Shown: piece after piece, positions 17,791 to 25,983 of the stretch | Layout of the letters: each line of letters opens with the position of its first letter | Numbering within the stretch: position 1 is the stretch's first letter | DNA from: G963663365 sp963663365 | GTDB lineage: Bacteria; Hinthialibacterota; Hinthialibacteria; Hinthialibacterales; G963663365 | Length of the DNA: 64,000 nt | Reading direction: 5' to 3' | NCBI GenBank assembly: GCA_963663365.2 | Contig: CAXXIH010000004.1 | Location: 124,001 to 188,000 of the forward strand | Program-made: the position numbers and the translations under genes | Notes under the pieces: generated by a model | Told to the model about the DNA's origin: nothing | The model's database searches: none | The model's input: only the letters and a program-made list of their open reading frames with translations

Positions 17791-18687
17791 ATGGAGCGAC
17801 GGGATTTCCTGAAAATTGCAGGCGCAACTTCAATGGTTGCCGCAGCACAACCTTCGGCAATGGCCGCCCTGGTTTCATTTAAAGATAAGCTGTGCATCAA
17901 TGAATCAACTTCGATGCCACACGACTTCGATGTGTGCATAAAAGGCTATGCCAAAGCCGGTGTCCGGGCGGTTGAGCCTTGGATACATAAGGTCCGCCAA
18001 TTTGCAGAGAAGGAATCATTCGCTGTCGCCAAACGGCTATTGGACGATCACGGTATGCGTACACCTTCATCATGCGCGATGGGTGAATTGGTCGAACCGC
18101 GTGATGATCGTCAACAAAAAATCGAGCAGTTAAAAGGCAATCTGGAGATTGCTCAAAAAATGGGATTTGAGCGTTTTGTCGTTCATTCTTTTAGCAGCGA
18201 ACAATACAACGTGGATGATTATAAACGTGGAGCGGACAATGTCCGCGAACTAGGCGAAATCGGGGAATCATTCGGAGTCGTCATCAATATCGAATTCATC
18301 CGGATGCAACGGTTTATCGGCACATTGCCTTCATCTTTGCGCATCGTGCGTGAAGCGAACCATCCTTACGCGCGTCCTCTATTTGATTTCTTCCACTTTT
18401 GGGCCGGCCAGGGGAAAATGGCGGACCTGGAATTATTGCAGGAAGGCGAACCGGATCATGCCCATTTCCACGATACGCCGGATATGCCCCGTGAGATTTT
18501 GCGGGACGCGGACCGGGTTTTCCCGGGTGAGGGGGTCTGCCCCTTGCGCGATATCTTGGAAGTCCTCCGGCGCAAAAACTACAAAGGCTACTTATCGGTC
18601 GAACTTTTCGGTAAGCAATATCAAGAAGCGGATCCTTATGAGATGGCCAAACGGGCAATCGAAACCACGAAGCCATTTTTGACATAA
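17791..18687 (+). CDS. Exported sugar phosphate isomerase/epimerase-type TIM-barrel protein
   Basis: The protein has 298 aa starting MERRDFLKIAGATSMVAAA at 17791; an in-frame GTG at 17761 is possible but less well placed. The start is a Tat-like signal (RRDFLK). The rest follows the AP-endonuclease-2/xylose isomerase-like barrel: INIEFIRMQRF (catalytic Glu), FDFFHFWAGQG (metal His), HAHFHDTPDM, FPGEGVCPLRDILEVLRRKNYKGYLSVELFG. It probably isomerises or epimerises a periplasmic keto-sugar; this group often accompanies Gfo/Idh/MocA enzymes and DUF1080 hydrolases, and a DUF1080 gene follows 127 bp downstream. Confidence 0.8.
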   Translation: MERRDFLKIAGATSMVAAAQPSAMAALVSFKDKLCINESTSMPHDFDVCIKGYAKAGVRAVEPWIHKVRQFAEKESFAVAKRLLDDHGMRTPSSCAMGELVEPRDDRQQKIEQLKGNLEIAQKMGFERFVVHSFSSEQYNVDDYKRGADNVRELGEIGESFGVVINIEFIRMQRFIGTLPSSLRIVREANHPYARPLFDFFHFWAGQGKMADLELLQEGEPDHAHFHDTPDMPREILRDADRVFPGEGVCPLRDILEVLRRKNYKGYLSVELFGKQYQEADPYEMAKRAIETTKPFLT

Positions 18688-18814
18688 TCCCTTTGACGCG
18701 GCCTTCCGGGGCAAATCCTACCCCGCTAGTGAGTGTAAGAGTCTCCTGCTAAATTAGGCTCCGCCATATGGTGTTTTTTGCCAAATACGGGAATTCCGAA
18801 ATTTGAGGTCTACT

Positions 18815-19780
18815 ATGAATGTGCGTAATCGTTATTTTTTCGCGGCAGTCTGCCTGTCGCTGTGTACGGCGCTTTCAGCACCGGCAGGATCAAGCGTAAC
18901 CGGGGCGGATTATTTGGGTCGCTGGGAAATCACCCTCGATGCGATGGATACCGGAAACACATTCAACGCATGTTGGTTGGAAGTGAACCAAGTTGGCGAC
19001 ACGCTAAACTCAAGCATGCTTTGGCGTTGGGGTGGAGTGACACCTGTTGAATCCACAGAAGTTGTGGATGGCGAGCTGCTTTTAACTCGGGTCCACAATC
19101 ATAATGACAAACCCTATGAAGTCGTGTACCGGGCCAAACTGGCTTATGGCTATCTTACCGGCCTTGTGCTCTATCCGTGGGATGGAACTGTGCACCATTT
19201 CTGGGGACGTCCGTGGAAAGGCTCCTCAAGCAAACCGACCGGGAATTGGGGCGAGCCGGTAGAGCTTTTCAACGGAACAGACCTGAGCAACTGGCTCCCA
19301 CGCGATCCGAAAGCCGTATCTCACTGGTATGTGGAAGACGGTGTCATGACAAACACCCCTCCGGATATCGATCTCCACACCAAGGAAGTTTTTGACGATT
19401 TCAAACTTGAAGTCGAATTCAAAATGGCCGAACACAGTAACAGCGGAATCTATCTGCGTGGCCGCTATGAAGTTCAACTGCTTGAAGATTACGGCAAACC
19501 GGTTGAAGTGCACGGCAACGGCGCGGTCTACAGTCGAATTGTCCCGACCGAAAATGCCAGCAAACCCGCCGGCGAATGGCAAAAATACGAGATCACCCTA
19601 ATCGGCCGCCGCCTGACCGTGATTTTGAACGGCAAAAAGATCGTTGACGATAAGGAACTGGAAGGCATTACCGGCGGTGCGCTCTCAAGTGCTGAGTCCA
19701 CGCCCGGACCGATTATGCTTCAGGGCGATCACGGGAAAGTCTATTTCCGCAAGGTCACGATTACGCCTATGTCAAAATAA
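18815..19780 (+). CDS. Exported DUF1080 (3-keto-glycoside hydrolase) protein
   Basis: The protein has 321 aa from MNVRNRYFF (GAGG 9 nt upstream) with a signal peptide ending near SAPA-G. Residues ~30-140 form a small beta domain unrelated to DUF1080 (YLGRWEITLDAMDTG, WLEVNQVGDTL). Residues ~148-321 are a concanavalin-like DUF1080 domain: VELFNGTDLSNW, WYVEDGVMTN, FKLEVEFKMAEHSNSGIYLRGRYEVQLLEDYG, WQKYEITLIGRRLTVILNGKKI, GPIMLQGDHGKVYFRKVTI. DUF1080 members have been shown to hydrolyse 3-keto-disaccharides or glycosides. Periplasmic; last gene of the run, ended by the terminator at 19805. Confidence 0.82.
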   Translation: MNVRNRYFFAAVCLSLCTALSAPAGSSVTGADYLGRWEITLDAMDTGNTFNACWLEVNQVGDTLNSSMLWRWGGVTPVESTEVVDGELLLTRVHNHNDKPYEVVYRAKLAYGYLTGLVLYPWDGTVHHFWGRPWKGSSSKPTGNWGEPVELFNGTDLSNWLPRDPKAVSHWYVEDGVMTNTPPDIDLHTKEVFDDFKLEVEFKMAEHSNSGIYLRGRYEVQLLEDYGKPVEVHGNGAVYSRIVPTENASKPAGEWQKYEITLIGRRLTVILNGKKIVDDKELEGITGGALSSAESTPGPIMLQGDHGKVYFRKVTITPMSK

Positions 19781-19804
19781 CCTTCACAATGTTCGATAAG
19801 CATC

Positions 19805-19840
19805 AAACGGCAGGGTGTTGGCGCATCCTGCCGTTTTGTT
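19805..19840 (+). terminator. Rho-independent terminator
   Basis: AAACGGCAGG (19805-19814) pairs with CCTGCCGTTT (19827-19836) over a 12-nt loop, followed by TGTTCTT. It ends the DUF1080 transcript. Confidence 0.85.
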
Positions 19841-19896
19841 CTTAAATAGAAATCCGATATTTGAATTAGACCGGAATCTGCCAAACGGAATTACTT

Positions 19897-20607
19897 ATGG
19901 ATTTGCTTGCCATCACCGATGAACTCATCAAAGAACTGGAACCTCTGCAATTTAAAGCGCCGGTGACTCATGTATACAATCCGCTTGTATACGCGAGAGC
20001 ATCGTTTGAGAAATACATTCGTAAGTACGGACGTGGACGCAGAGAGATTGTTCTTTTGGGAATGAATCCCGGTCCATGGGGAATGGCCCAAACCGGCGTT
20101 CCGTTTGGTGAGATATCGTTGGTGCGTGAGTGGCTAAAGCTAGAAGCCCCGGTTGGGAAGCCGGAAAAGGAACACCCCAAGCGGCCCATTCAGGGTTTCG
20201 ATTGTCCTCGGAGCGAAGTCAGCGGGCAACGTTTGTGGAGCTGGGCCAAAGATCGTTACGGTGATCCCAAAGTCTTTTTTAAGCGTTTTTTTATTTACAA
20301 CTACTGCCCTCTCTGTTTCATGGAGGAATCAGGCAGAAATCGCACTCCCGATAAGCTGCCCTTGGAAGAGCGCAAACCATTGCTCGAAGCCTGTGACCGG
20401 GCTCTGGAACGAATGTTGGACTACTTCAAACCGCAGTATGCAATCGGGATCGGCAACTTTGCCGAGAAGAGAATTCTTCAAGCCATTCCCGATCCAACAT
20501 TCACAATTGGCCGCGTACCGCATCCCAGCCCGGCCAGTCCGTTGGCAAATCGCGGCTGGCCGGAAGCGTTTGAAGCGGCATTACACGAACTTGGTATAAA
20601 GATTTAG
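19897..20607 (+). CDS. SMUG-type uracil-DNA glycosylase
   Basis: The protein has 236 aa. It removes uracil (and related oxidised pyrimidines) from DNA. The family-3 active-site motif GMNPGPWGMAQTGVPFG spans residues 55-71 and the DNA-intercalating/minor-groove motif HPSPASP lies at 209-215; VYARASFEKYI and FKRFFIYNYCPLCF are also typical. Cytoplasmic, intact, and of normal length for bacterial SMUG. It stands between two unrelated plus-strand genes with short gaps. Confidence 0.92.
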   Translation: MDLLAITDELIKELEPLQFKAPVTHVYNPLVYARASFEKYIRKYGRGRREIVLLGMNPGPWGMAQTGVPFGEISLVREWLKLEAPVGKPEKEHPKRPIQGFDCPRSEVSGQRLWSWAKDRYGDPKVFFKRFFIYNYCPLCFMEESGRNRTPDKLPLEERKPLLEACDRALERMLDYFKPQYAIGIGNFAEKRILQAIPDPTFTIGRVPHPSPASPLANRGWPEAFEAALHELGIKI

Positions 20608-20715
20608 GCGGATACTCTCGTATACTTAACTAGGACCTATACGTAATTCCGAATTTGTGGAAACCTTGTGTTGTTATAGGTTTAATAGATCAATCATCGC
20701 CAGGGGGGTCGCATT

Positions 20716-21240
20716 ATGATCTGTCCATCATGTCACAAAGAGCTGACCAGAGCCAACAATGAGTACGGAATGTTCTGGGCGTGCGATACTTGCGGAGGCC
20801 GCGCGGCAACATTCTCGTTATTGCGTAAAACCGTTGTCAAAGACACCATTAATGAGCTCTGGAAAATGGCTCGTGAAGGCAAAGGCCTTCTCGCTCGCAA
20901 ATGTCCCAGTTGCGAAAAGCAGATGCTTGAAATTCACTTCAAAGGGATAGAAGAGATTGAACCGGATGAAGGCAGCGAAGCAACCACACAGGGCTTTTCC
21001 CGTCCTGGATTGGATGTATGTACGCGCTGCCAAATGGTCTGGTTCGATGTCAATGAAAGTTTGCCTATAAAGCAGTCTGAAGATGAAGAAAATGAAATAC
21101 CGCAAGAGGCCCGGGAAGCCGTGGCAATGGCTCAAGTTGAAATGTTTAACATGGGACTTAAAGAATATAATCGCAATCAACAAATCTTTAATTTCTTCGA
21201 CTTCCTTGGAACGTTTTTTCGCATGGGCAGAAGATTTTAA
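20716..21240 (+). CDS. Double zinc-ribbon (TFIIB-type) protein
   Basis: The protein has 174 aa with GGGGGG upstream of the ATG. There are two zinc ribbons: CPSC at residues 3-6 with CDTCGG at about 23-28, and CPSC at about 63-66 with CTRC about 40 residues later. The second ribbon ends MVWFD, a hallmark of zf-TFIIB domains. In related bacteria similar ribbons are fused to rhomboid proteases; here no membrane domain follows, only an acidic linker (EDEENEIPQEA) and an amphipathic tail ending FDFLGTFFRMGRRF. The function is unknown; it may bind protein or nucleic acid. It is followed 29 bp later by the PfkB gene. Confidence 0.65.
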   Translation: MICPSCHKELTRANNEYGMFWACDTCGGRAATFSLLRKTVVKDTINELWKMAREGKGLLARKCPSCEKQMLEIHFKGIEEIEPDEGSEATTQGFSRPGLDVCTRCQMVWFDVNESLPIKQSEDEENEIPQEAREAVAMAQVEMFNMGLKEYNRNQQIFNFFDFLGTFFRMGRRF

Positions 21241-21269
21241 AATCAAGCTGTTTGGCTTATCCTTAATGG

Positions 21270-22241
21270 ATGTTTAAAGACTTATTAACCCAACCAAACA
21301 CACATCTCCCTTTTGCTGTAGGCACGGGACTCACTTGCCTTGATGCGGTTGAAGATACGAACGGCGGACCACATCGTCTATTCATGGGGGGAAGCTGCAC
21401 CAACGTTCTACTGATCCTCCAAACACTGGGCTGGCAAGCCGCCCCCATCGGTCAAATCGGATCGGACCGCGCAGGCGATGCGGTCATTGAGGACATTCGG
21501 CGCTGGCCGATGACGTTGGATTTCCTCTTTCAAAGAGACGAGGTAAGCACACCAATCTTTGTGGAACGCGTAACACCCGGCGGCCACTCGTTTTCACGAG
21601 AATGCCGGAGTTGTGGCAAAACCTTTTCGCACTTCACGCCGCTTACGGTTTCTGAAATGCAAGGCGTTATTGAGCAACTCCCGGAACAGATCGATGTATG
21701 TCACGTCGAACGGGTGTGCGAGTCCTCTCTATTCTTGATGCAGGAATGCAAAAGACGGGACGCTTTGATTCATTTCGATCCAAATCGCACAGGCGATAAA
21801 GCTATATTTGAAGAGTGTCTGCAAAAGGCCGATGTGTTGAAGTATTCCCATGAAAAATTGCCGCAACTTAGCGAAAGTACACTTCCCAAAAATATCACTC
21901 TGCAGATCGAGACTTGCGGAGTCACGGGGCTCCGGTACCGATTCAATCCCAGCGGATTAAAAAAGGATAACTGGCGGAACTTGCCTGCGGCGCCTTGTGA
22001 GAATTTCAAAGATGCGGCTGGATCAGGAGACTGGTTGAGCGCAACAATCGTTGATTCCATAGGCCGTGGCGGCACAGAGCATCTACATTCTCTGGCACAG
22101 GATGAGATCGAAGCCATTCTCAACCGGGCCATGGCCTGCTCAGCGCAGAATTGCTCATATGAAGGCGCTCGCGGCTCGCTTTATACAAGCGTCCCCATTC
22201 TGACAGGTGATGATTTCTGCCCCTATTGTGGAAAGAGTTAG
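21270..22241 (+). CDS. PfkB-family sugar/nucleoside kinase with two CxxC pairs
   Basis: The protein has 323 aa. Ribokinase-fold landmarks are VGTGLTCLDAV, FMGGSCTNVLLILQTLGW (substrate GG and N) and the C-terminal anion-hole/base motif KDAAGSGDWLSATIV, where the usual GAGD reads GSGD with the catalytic Asp kept. CxxC pairs at C112/C115 (ECRSCGKTF) and at the extreme C-terminus C317/C320 (FCPYCGKS) suggest a structural zinc, which is not usual in this family. The substrate cannot be assigned. No strong Shine-Dalgarno was found before the ATG at 21270. It converges with the URO-D-like gene. Confidence 0.78.
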   Translation: MFKDLLTQPNTHLPFAVGTGLTCLDAVEDTNGGPHRLFMGGSCTNVLLILQTLGWQAAPIGQIGSDRAGDAVIEDIRRWPMTLDFLFQRDEVSTPIFVERVTPGGHSFSRECRSCGKTFSHFTPLTVSEMQGVIEQLPEQIDVCHVERVCESSLFLMQECKRRDALIHFDPNRTGDKAIFEECLQKADVLKYSHEKLPQLSESTLPKNITLQIETCGVTGLRYRFNPSGLKKDNWRNLPAAPCENFKDAAGSGDWLSATIVDSIGRGGTEHLHSLAQDEIEAILNRAMACSAQNCSYEGARGSLYTSVPILTGDDFCPYCGKS

Positions 22242-22258
22242 AGCACAAATGCAGAACG

Positions 22259-23308
22259 TTATCCTGCAAACGTATCCACAGCCTCATACAGAGCGATGAT
22301 ATTCTCAGTCGGTGTAATCGGCTGGATATTATGGCACGGCGCTAAAATATAACCGCCGCCCGCGCCGAGGATACGCATATTATCATGCACTTCCTGTTCG
22401 ATATCTTGCGGTATCCCAAACGGGATCGTGTGTTGGTTATCGACTCCGCCATGAAAGACAAGATGTTCACCAAAATCGCGCTTAAGCTCTTCACGCTCCA
22501 TCCCGGGGCAACGCCACTGAATCGGATTAAGAACATCGATGCCGATTTCGATCATACGAGGAATAATCTCGCGAATACTTCCGTCATCGTGATGGAATGC
22601 CTTAATTTTATAGGAATGGGCGAGATCGATCATGGCTTTCATATTCGGAATCAAAAAGCGTTCGATAGAATCCCGGCTCATTAGCAGACCATGCTGACTG
22701 CCCAAATCTTCGGCCACATACGTAAAAAGCACACCGCCGCTTGGCCATGCAGCCTCGAACAAGCGCGTATTAAATTCGTAATAAAATTCAAAAATCTTTC
22801 GTAGCGCGGCCTCAACAAATTCAGGATTCAAAGCCAAATCCATATAGGACTGCTCCAAACCCCGCAAAGAACAATAAAGCAAAAACGGTTCATAAGATCC
22901 GCCACGCACCGGCCACGCTTCGAGCCGCTCCAATTCATCAGGGATATTGGAAAAATCGAACCAATCCGGACTTGGCCAGGGGTAGTCATCCAGTTCTTTC
23001 GGATCGCTCATATTTGCAAAGGGATGGACATTTACTTCCTCATAGATGCCGGTTCCATCCGCATAAACCTGTTCTTTAAAATCCAATCCCCAAAGATTGC
23101 ACTCGCGTTCCGGCCCGATATAAACAGGGTCAACACCATGCGCCCTATCAATTTTGAGCCGCCGCCACAGTTCGGTTTCGTTTGAGCATTCCAAATCAAA
23201 CATCAATCGGGAGGTAACTTCCGGGGTCGCCCAATAATCGGTTGGGATACGGTCGGGTTCTTCCCCGTTCAAAACCGCTTCCCAACGTTGTCTTGGCGTC
23301 ATCTCCAT
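22259..23308 (-). CDS. Uroporphyrinogen decarboxylase (URO-D) family protein
   Basis: The protein has 349 aa from MEMTPRQRWEAVLNGEEPDRIP at 23308, with GGAGA 6 nt upstream; an ATG at 23320 is the alternative. It is a TIM-barrel of the HemE/MtaA superfamily: LNGEEPDRIPTDYW at the start, KAFHHDDGSIREIIPRMIEIGIDVLNPIQW, HLVFHGGVDNQHTIPFG, GGGYILAPCHNIQP and TPTENIIALYEAV. It lacks the N-terminal residues of true HemE and belongs to the non-haem branch, some members of which transfer methyl groups to or from corrinoid or thiol. Expanded copies are typical of sugar-degrading PVC-like bacteria. It starts 31 bp after the sulfatase stop, so the two are likely cotranscribed. Confidence 0.82.
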   Translation of the reverse strand: MEMTPRQRWEAVLNGEEPDRIPTDYWATPEVTSRLMFDLECSNETELWRRLKIDRAHGVDPVYIGPERECNLWGLDFKEQVYADGTGIYEEVNVHPFANMSDPKELDDYPWPSPDWFDFSNIPDELERLEAWPVRGGSYEPFLLYCSLRGLEQSYMDLALNPEFVEAALRKIFEFYYEFNTRLFEAAWPSGGVLFTYVAEDLGSQHGLLMSRDSIERFLIPNMKAMIDLAHSYKIKAFHHDDGSIREIIPRMIEIGIDVLNPIQWRCPGMEREELKRDFGEHLVFHGGVDNQHTIPFGIPQDIEQEVHDNMRILGAGGGYILAPCHNIQPITPTENIIALYEAVDTFAG

Positions 23309-23339
23309 AACTTTCTCCATCAAATACAAGCACAACCGG

Positions 23340-24800
23340 CTAAGAAGGATCCACCCATGTGAAGTCCGGTTCCGGCCGCCATTTATGCAAAGTTTCAATC
23401 CAAAGTTCGGTCCGTGCGCGCATGCTTTGTAGACGATCTTGGCATTTTGCATCGCGCGCAAGATCGTGTTCTTCAAGTGCATCGTTTTCGATATTGAAAA
23501 GCATCTCGTAATCGGGATCCTGGTCGATATACCGCGTATATTTCCAAGGATTACCGTAGACTCCTTCGCTACGCGGGATTCTCGGATGCTCAAAGAGATG
23601 TTCAAAAAACCACTCTTTTCGCCACGGAATCCGCTCCCCCCTCACCAATGGGAACAAATCACGCCCCTGCAACCACGGGGGAATTTCAATACCCGCCGCA
23701 GAAAGAATCGTCGGTGAAATATCGATATTGAGCGCCATGCCAGCTTCCCGCTGTCCTTTCCGTTCAGCGGGCATGCGCGGATCATAAACGATTAAAGGCA
23801 ACCGGACCGACTCCTCATGCATAAACCACTTTCCGGCCAGGCCGTGCTCACCGAGATAGAATCCATTATCTGAAGTAAAAATAATGACGGTATTATCCTG
23901 CAATCCGCGCTCTTTTAGCCGGTCGATGATCCTTCCCACTGCAGCATCAACACCGGCAATTAACCGGAAATATGACTTCGCCGACTCCTGGAATAAATGC
24001 GGTGTTGCGAACCGTTTCTCCCAGCGCACACGCCCTTCCGAAGTCTGCAACCATGGCGGAAGCATTTGGAAATATTCATCCGTTCCCGTTTTCGGAAAGG
24101 GGACGTTCACATCCCGGAACAAGTCTTGATAGATGGGATTATAAAGAAACTGTTTACTATCCTGGTCTTGGACATGGGGCGCCTTAAAACTCACCGAAAG
24201 GCAGAAAGGCTGGCTGGAGCCGCTTTCATCAATAAACCGGACAGCATCATCGCCCATGAGTGTTGTAAGATGCTTGTTCTTGCCGTCACCATGGTTGAAA
24301 TACCAACCTTGGCCCAAAAATCCTGAAAAGAAGTCGAATTGATCCTTGGGGAGTTCTCCACCCAATCCCCATTTTCCGATAAATCCGGTGCGATATCCCG
24401 CTGTGCGCAACAGAGCAGGATAGCTGTGCGGCTCGATTTCAGGCGGCAGCGGCTTGCCGAAACCATGAATCCCATGGCTCCTGGCATAAAGGCCGGTGAA
24501 GAACGAGGCACGGCTTACAGCACAGATTGGAGTCGTGCAAAAACAATTTGTGAACGTAACACCATTGGCTGATAGGCCGTCAATACGAGGCGTTTGTACG
24601 ACCGAATTCCCCATGCATCCAAGCCCATCCCAACGAAGATCGTCTGCCAGCAAAAAGATGATATTCGGAGGATTCCGGCTTTCTGAGGATGCAGTTGTTT
24701 CGCCCCAGGCACGCCCGCGCATTTGGTTCAAGAAGAGACTGGCTGCGGCGGTGCTGCTTGTTTGAAGGAAACGGCGTCGATTTGGTGTATAGCTTTTCAT
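23340..24800 (-). CDS. Exported type I (formylglycine) sulfatase
   Basis: The protein has 486 aa from MKSYTPNRRRFLQTSSTAAA at 24800, a Tat signal; the longer frame to 24887 has no start context, and the chosen start also lacks a strong Shine-Dalgarno. The alkaline-phosphatase-like fold is complete: NIIFLLADDLRWDGLGCMGN (metal Asp pair), the formylglycine site C93-A-V-S-R within ICAVSRASFFTG, FIGKWGLG, FTSDNGFYLGEHGLAGKWFMHEES (metal Asp/Asn and Lys). The C-x-[P/A/V]-S-R core needs conversion of Cys93 by a formylglycine-generating enzyme not found here. It probably removes sulfate from polysaccharide in the periplasm. Paired with the downstream URO-D-like gene. Confidence 0.93.
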   Translation of the reverse strand: MKSYTPNRRRFLQTSSTAAASLFLNQMRGRAWGETTASSESRNPPNIIFLLADDLRWDGLGCMGNSVVQTPRIDGLSANGVTFTNCFCTTPICAVSRASFFTGLYARSHGIHGFGKPLPPEIEPHSYPALLRTAGYRTGFIGKWGLGGELPKDQFDFFSGFLGQGWYFNHGDGKNKHLTTLMGDDAVRFIDESGSSQPFCLSVSFKAPHVQDQDSKQFLYNPIYQDLFRDVNVPFPKTGTDEYFQMLPPWLQTSEGRVRWEKRFATPHLFQESAKSYFRLIAGVDAAVGRIIDRLKERGLQDNTVIIFTSDNGFYLGEHGLAGKWFMHEESVRLPLIVYDPRMPAERKGQREAGMALNIDISPTILSAAGIEIPPWLQGRDLFPLVRGERIPWRKEWFFEHLFEHPRIPRSEGVYGNPWKYTRYIDQDPDYEMLFNIENDALEEHDLARDAKCQDRLQSMRARTELWIETLHKWRPEPDFTWVDPS

Positions 24801-24938
24801 GGGAGTATCGTAACACAGTGTTGCACATGGTGAGAATGACAAATCCGGGGATTTCATGACTGACAATTCATCATCCACACAAGCCACGACATTGGACCGG
24901 GATGAAGCAGGATACGGAGAAAAAAATTCGGAGGACTT

Positions 24939-25559
24939 TTACCAGGCAAGATTGGGGCGTAACCACTCCGGAATTAAAACTCCGCCCGCACGGACAATGT
25001 CGCCTTGGCTGCGCAATCCGTTGCTGGCGTTATAGACCGCCCAACGGCTTGGCGGATTGGGATAGTTTGGGCTTCCTGAGAAACTATCGACCTGATCCGG
25101 CCCGGTACCTTCGACCAAATACATATCCGTGGAAGGTGCAGGAAACAGATTAGCTGGATTACTACCACGCTTTCGCGGCGTATATTCGAATTTTTGGTCA
25201 TAGGTGTCACCGCCGCCGGAACCCTCGATTTCATTACGAAACGGATCATTCACCAAATCGGTGGAGGTAAGATAGGCGATCGGTGTGGTCAAATCGTTAT
25301 AGGAACGATAGTCATTCCAGGATCCGCCTCCATACGCATACCCCATCAAGTACGTATTGCGGTCAAGACGGTACGATTCCAAGGCCGTTACCAACGTACG
25401 CATATTGGACTCGGTTTGGGCAATTTTGGCACGGACTTGCGCATTCACAAAATTCGGAACCGCGATAGCCGCTAGAATTCCAATAATTGCGACAACAATC
25501 AGCAATTCGATGAGTGTAAATCCCAAAATGGACACCGGTCGTTTCATGCAATTGACCAT
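24939..25559 (-). CDS. Solitary type II/IV-like pseudopilin (1 of 3)
   Basis: The protein has 206 aa. The start is taken at 25559 (MVNCMKRPV, GGAG 11 nt upstream); 25547 is the alternative. The prepilin-peptidase site is G-FTLIELLIVVAIIGILAAIAVPNF, a textbook N-methylated pilin helix. The globular part has LTTPIAYLTSTDLVNDPF, and the end carries VYNASNGLRSQGDI. Both segments recur in the other two pseudopilins of the window. Exported and assembled in the envelope; no secretion ATPase or platform gene is near, so it probably uses machinery encoded elsewhere or acts alone. Function unknown. Confidence 0.88.
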   Translation of the reverse strand: MVNCMKRPVSILGFTLIELLIVVAIIGILAAIAVPNFVNAQVRAKIAQTESNMRTLVTALESYRLDRNTYLMGYAYGGGSWNDYRSYNDLTTPIAYLTSTDLVNDPFRNEIEGSGGGDTYDQKFEYTPRKRGSNPANLFPAPSTDMYLVEGTGPDQVDSFSGSPNYPNPPSRWAVYNASNGLRSQGDIVRAGGVLIPEWLRPNLAW

Positions 25560-25983
25560 TGAAGTTCCATCTCCCACTTTATCTAAACCAATAACTCATC
25601 TTTCCCAAATCAATCTTACAATAGTAAAAGTGGAATTACTAGAAATACAATTCCCCACAATATTTACATCACTAAAGAAATATGAAATAAGATTGGCCAA
25701 CTCAAAATTACGCGGCCAAAAATTAGGCGATCTAAGGCTCACCACATTCTCATGCTTCGCCTGGGGTAACCCAAATATGAGGAATCCGGACAAAGCGTGC
25801 GTTGGGCTTGGTTGGGTTCGCTTGGCCACGAACACGAAAGCCGATCCCGAAGAAGGCGGTTTAATTTCGTTTATTGCTTCTGTATTCTTATGCCGTTGCC
25901 TGTAGACTGACAGTTGCACGGTCGATGTCTACCTCCAAAAATGAAGATTCTTCCGGTTTAGACCGGTGGGAGAGGAGTGAATT
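25560..25983. other. 424-bp intergenic region between pseudopilin and Gfo/Idh/MocA genes
   Basis: A plus-strand open frame crosses this region but shows no protein-like pattern. No RNA gene was recognised. The distal end carries a CCGGT-TTAG-ACCGG hairpin (25953-25966) immediately before the GGAGAGGAG ribosome site. Confidence 0.45.
25953..25966 (+). promoter_or_regulatory. 5'-UTR hairpin next to the Gfo/Idh/MocA ribosome-binding site
   Basis: A perfect 5-bp stem CCGGT/ACCGG with a TTAG tetraloop ends 2-3 nt before GGGAGAGGAG. The layout matches the hairpin ahead of serC at 8604. Confidence 0.35.

Noticed and set aside
17313..17939. 208-codon minus-strand open frame across the end of the S9 peptidase gene
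   Set aside because: It is antisense to the catalytic domain, whose triad confirms the plus strand.
18707..18725. CGGGG/CCCCG hairpin after the TIM-barrel gene
   Set aside because: Only 5 bp with no T-tract; not credible as a terminator.
25357..25905. 182-codon plus-strand open frame across the pseudopilin 5' end and the intergenic region
   Set aside because: The first half is antisense to the conserved pilin helix and the rest shows no domain, signal or ribosome site.
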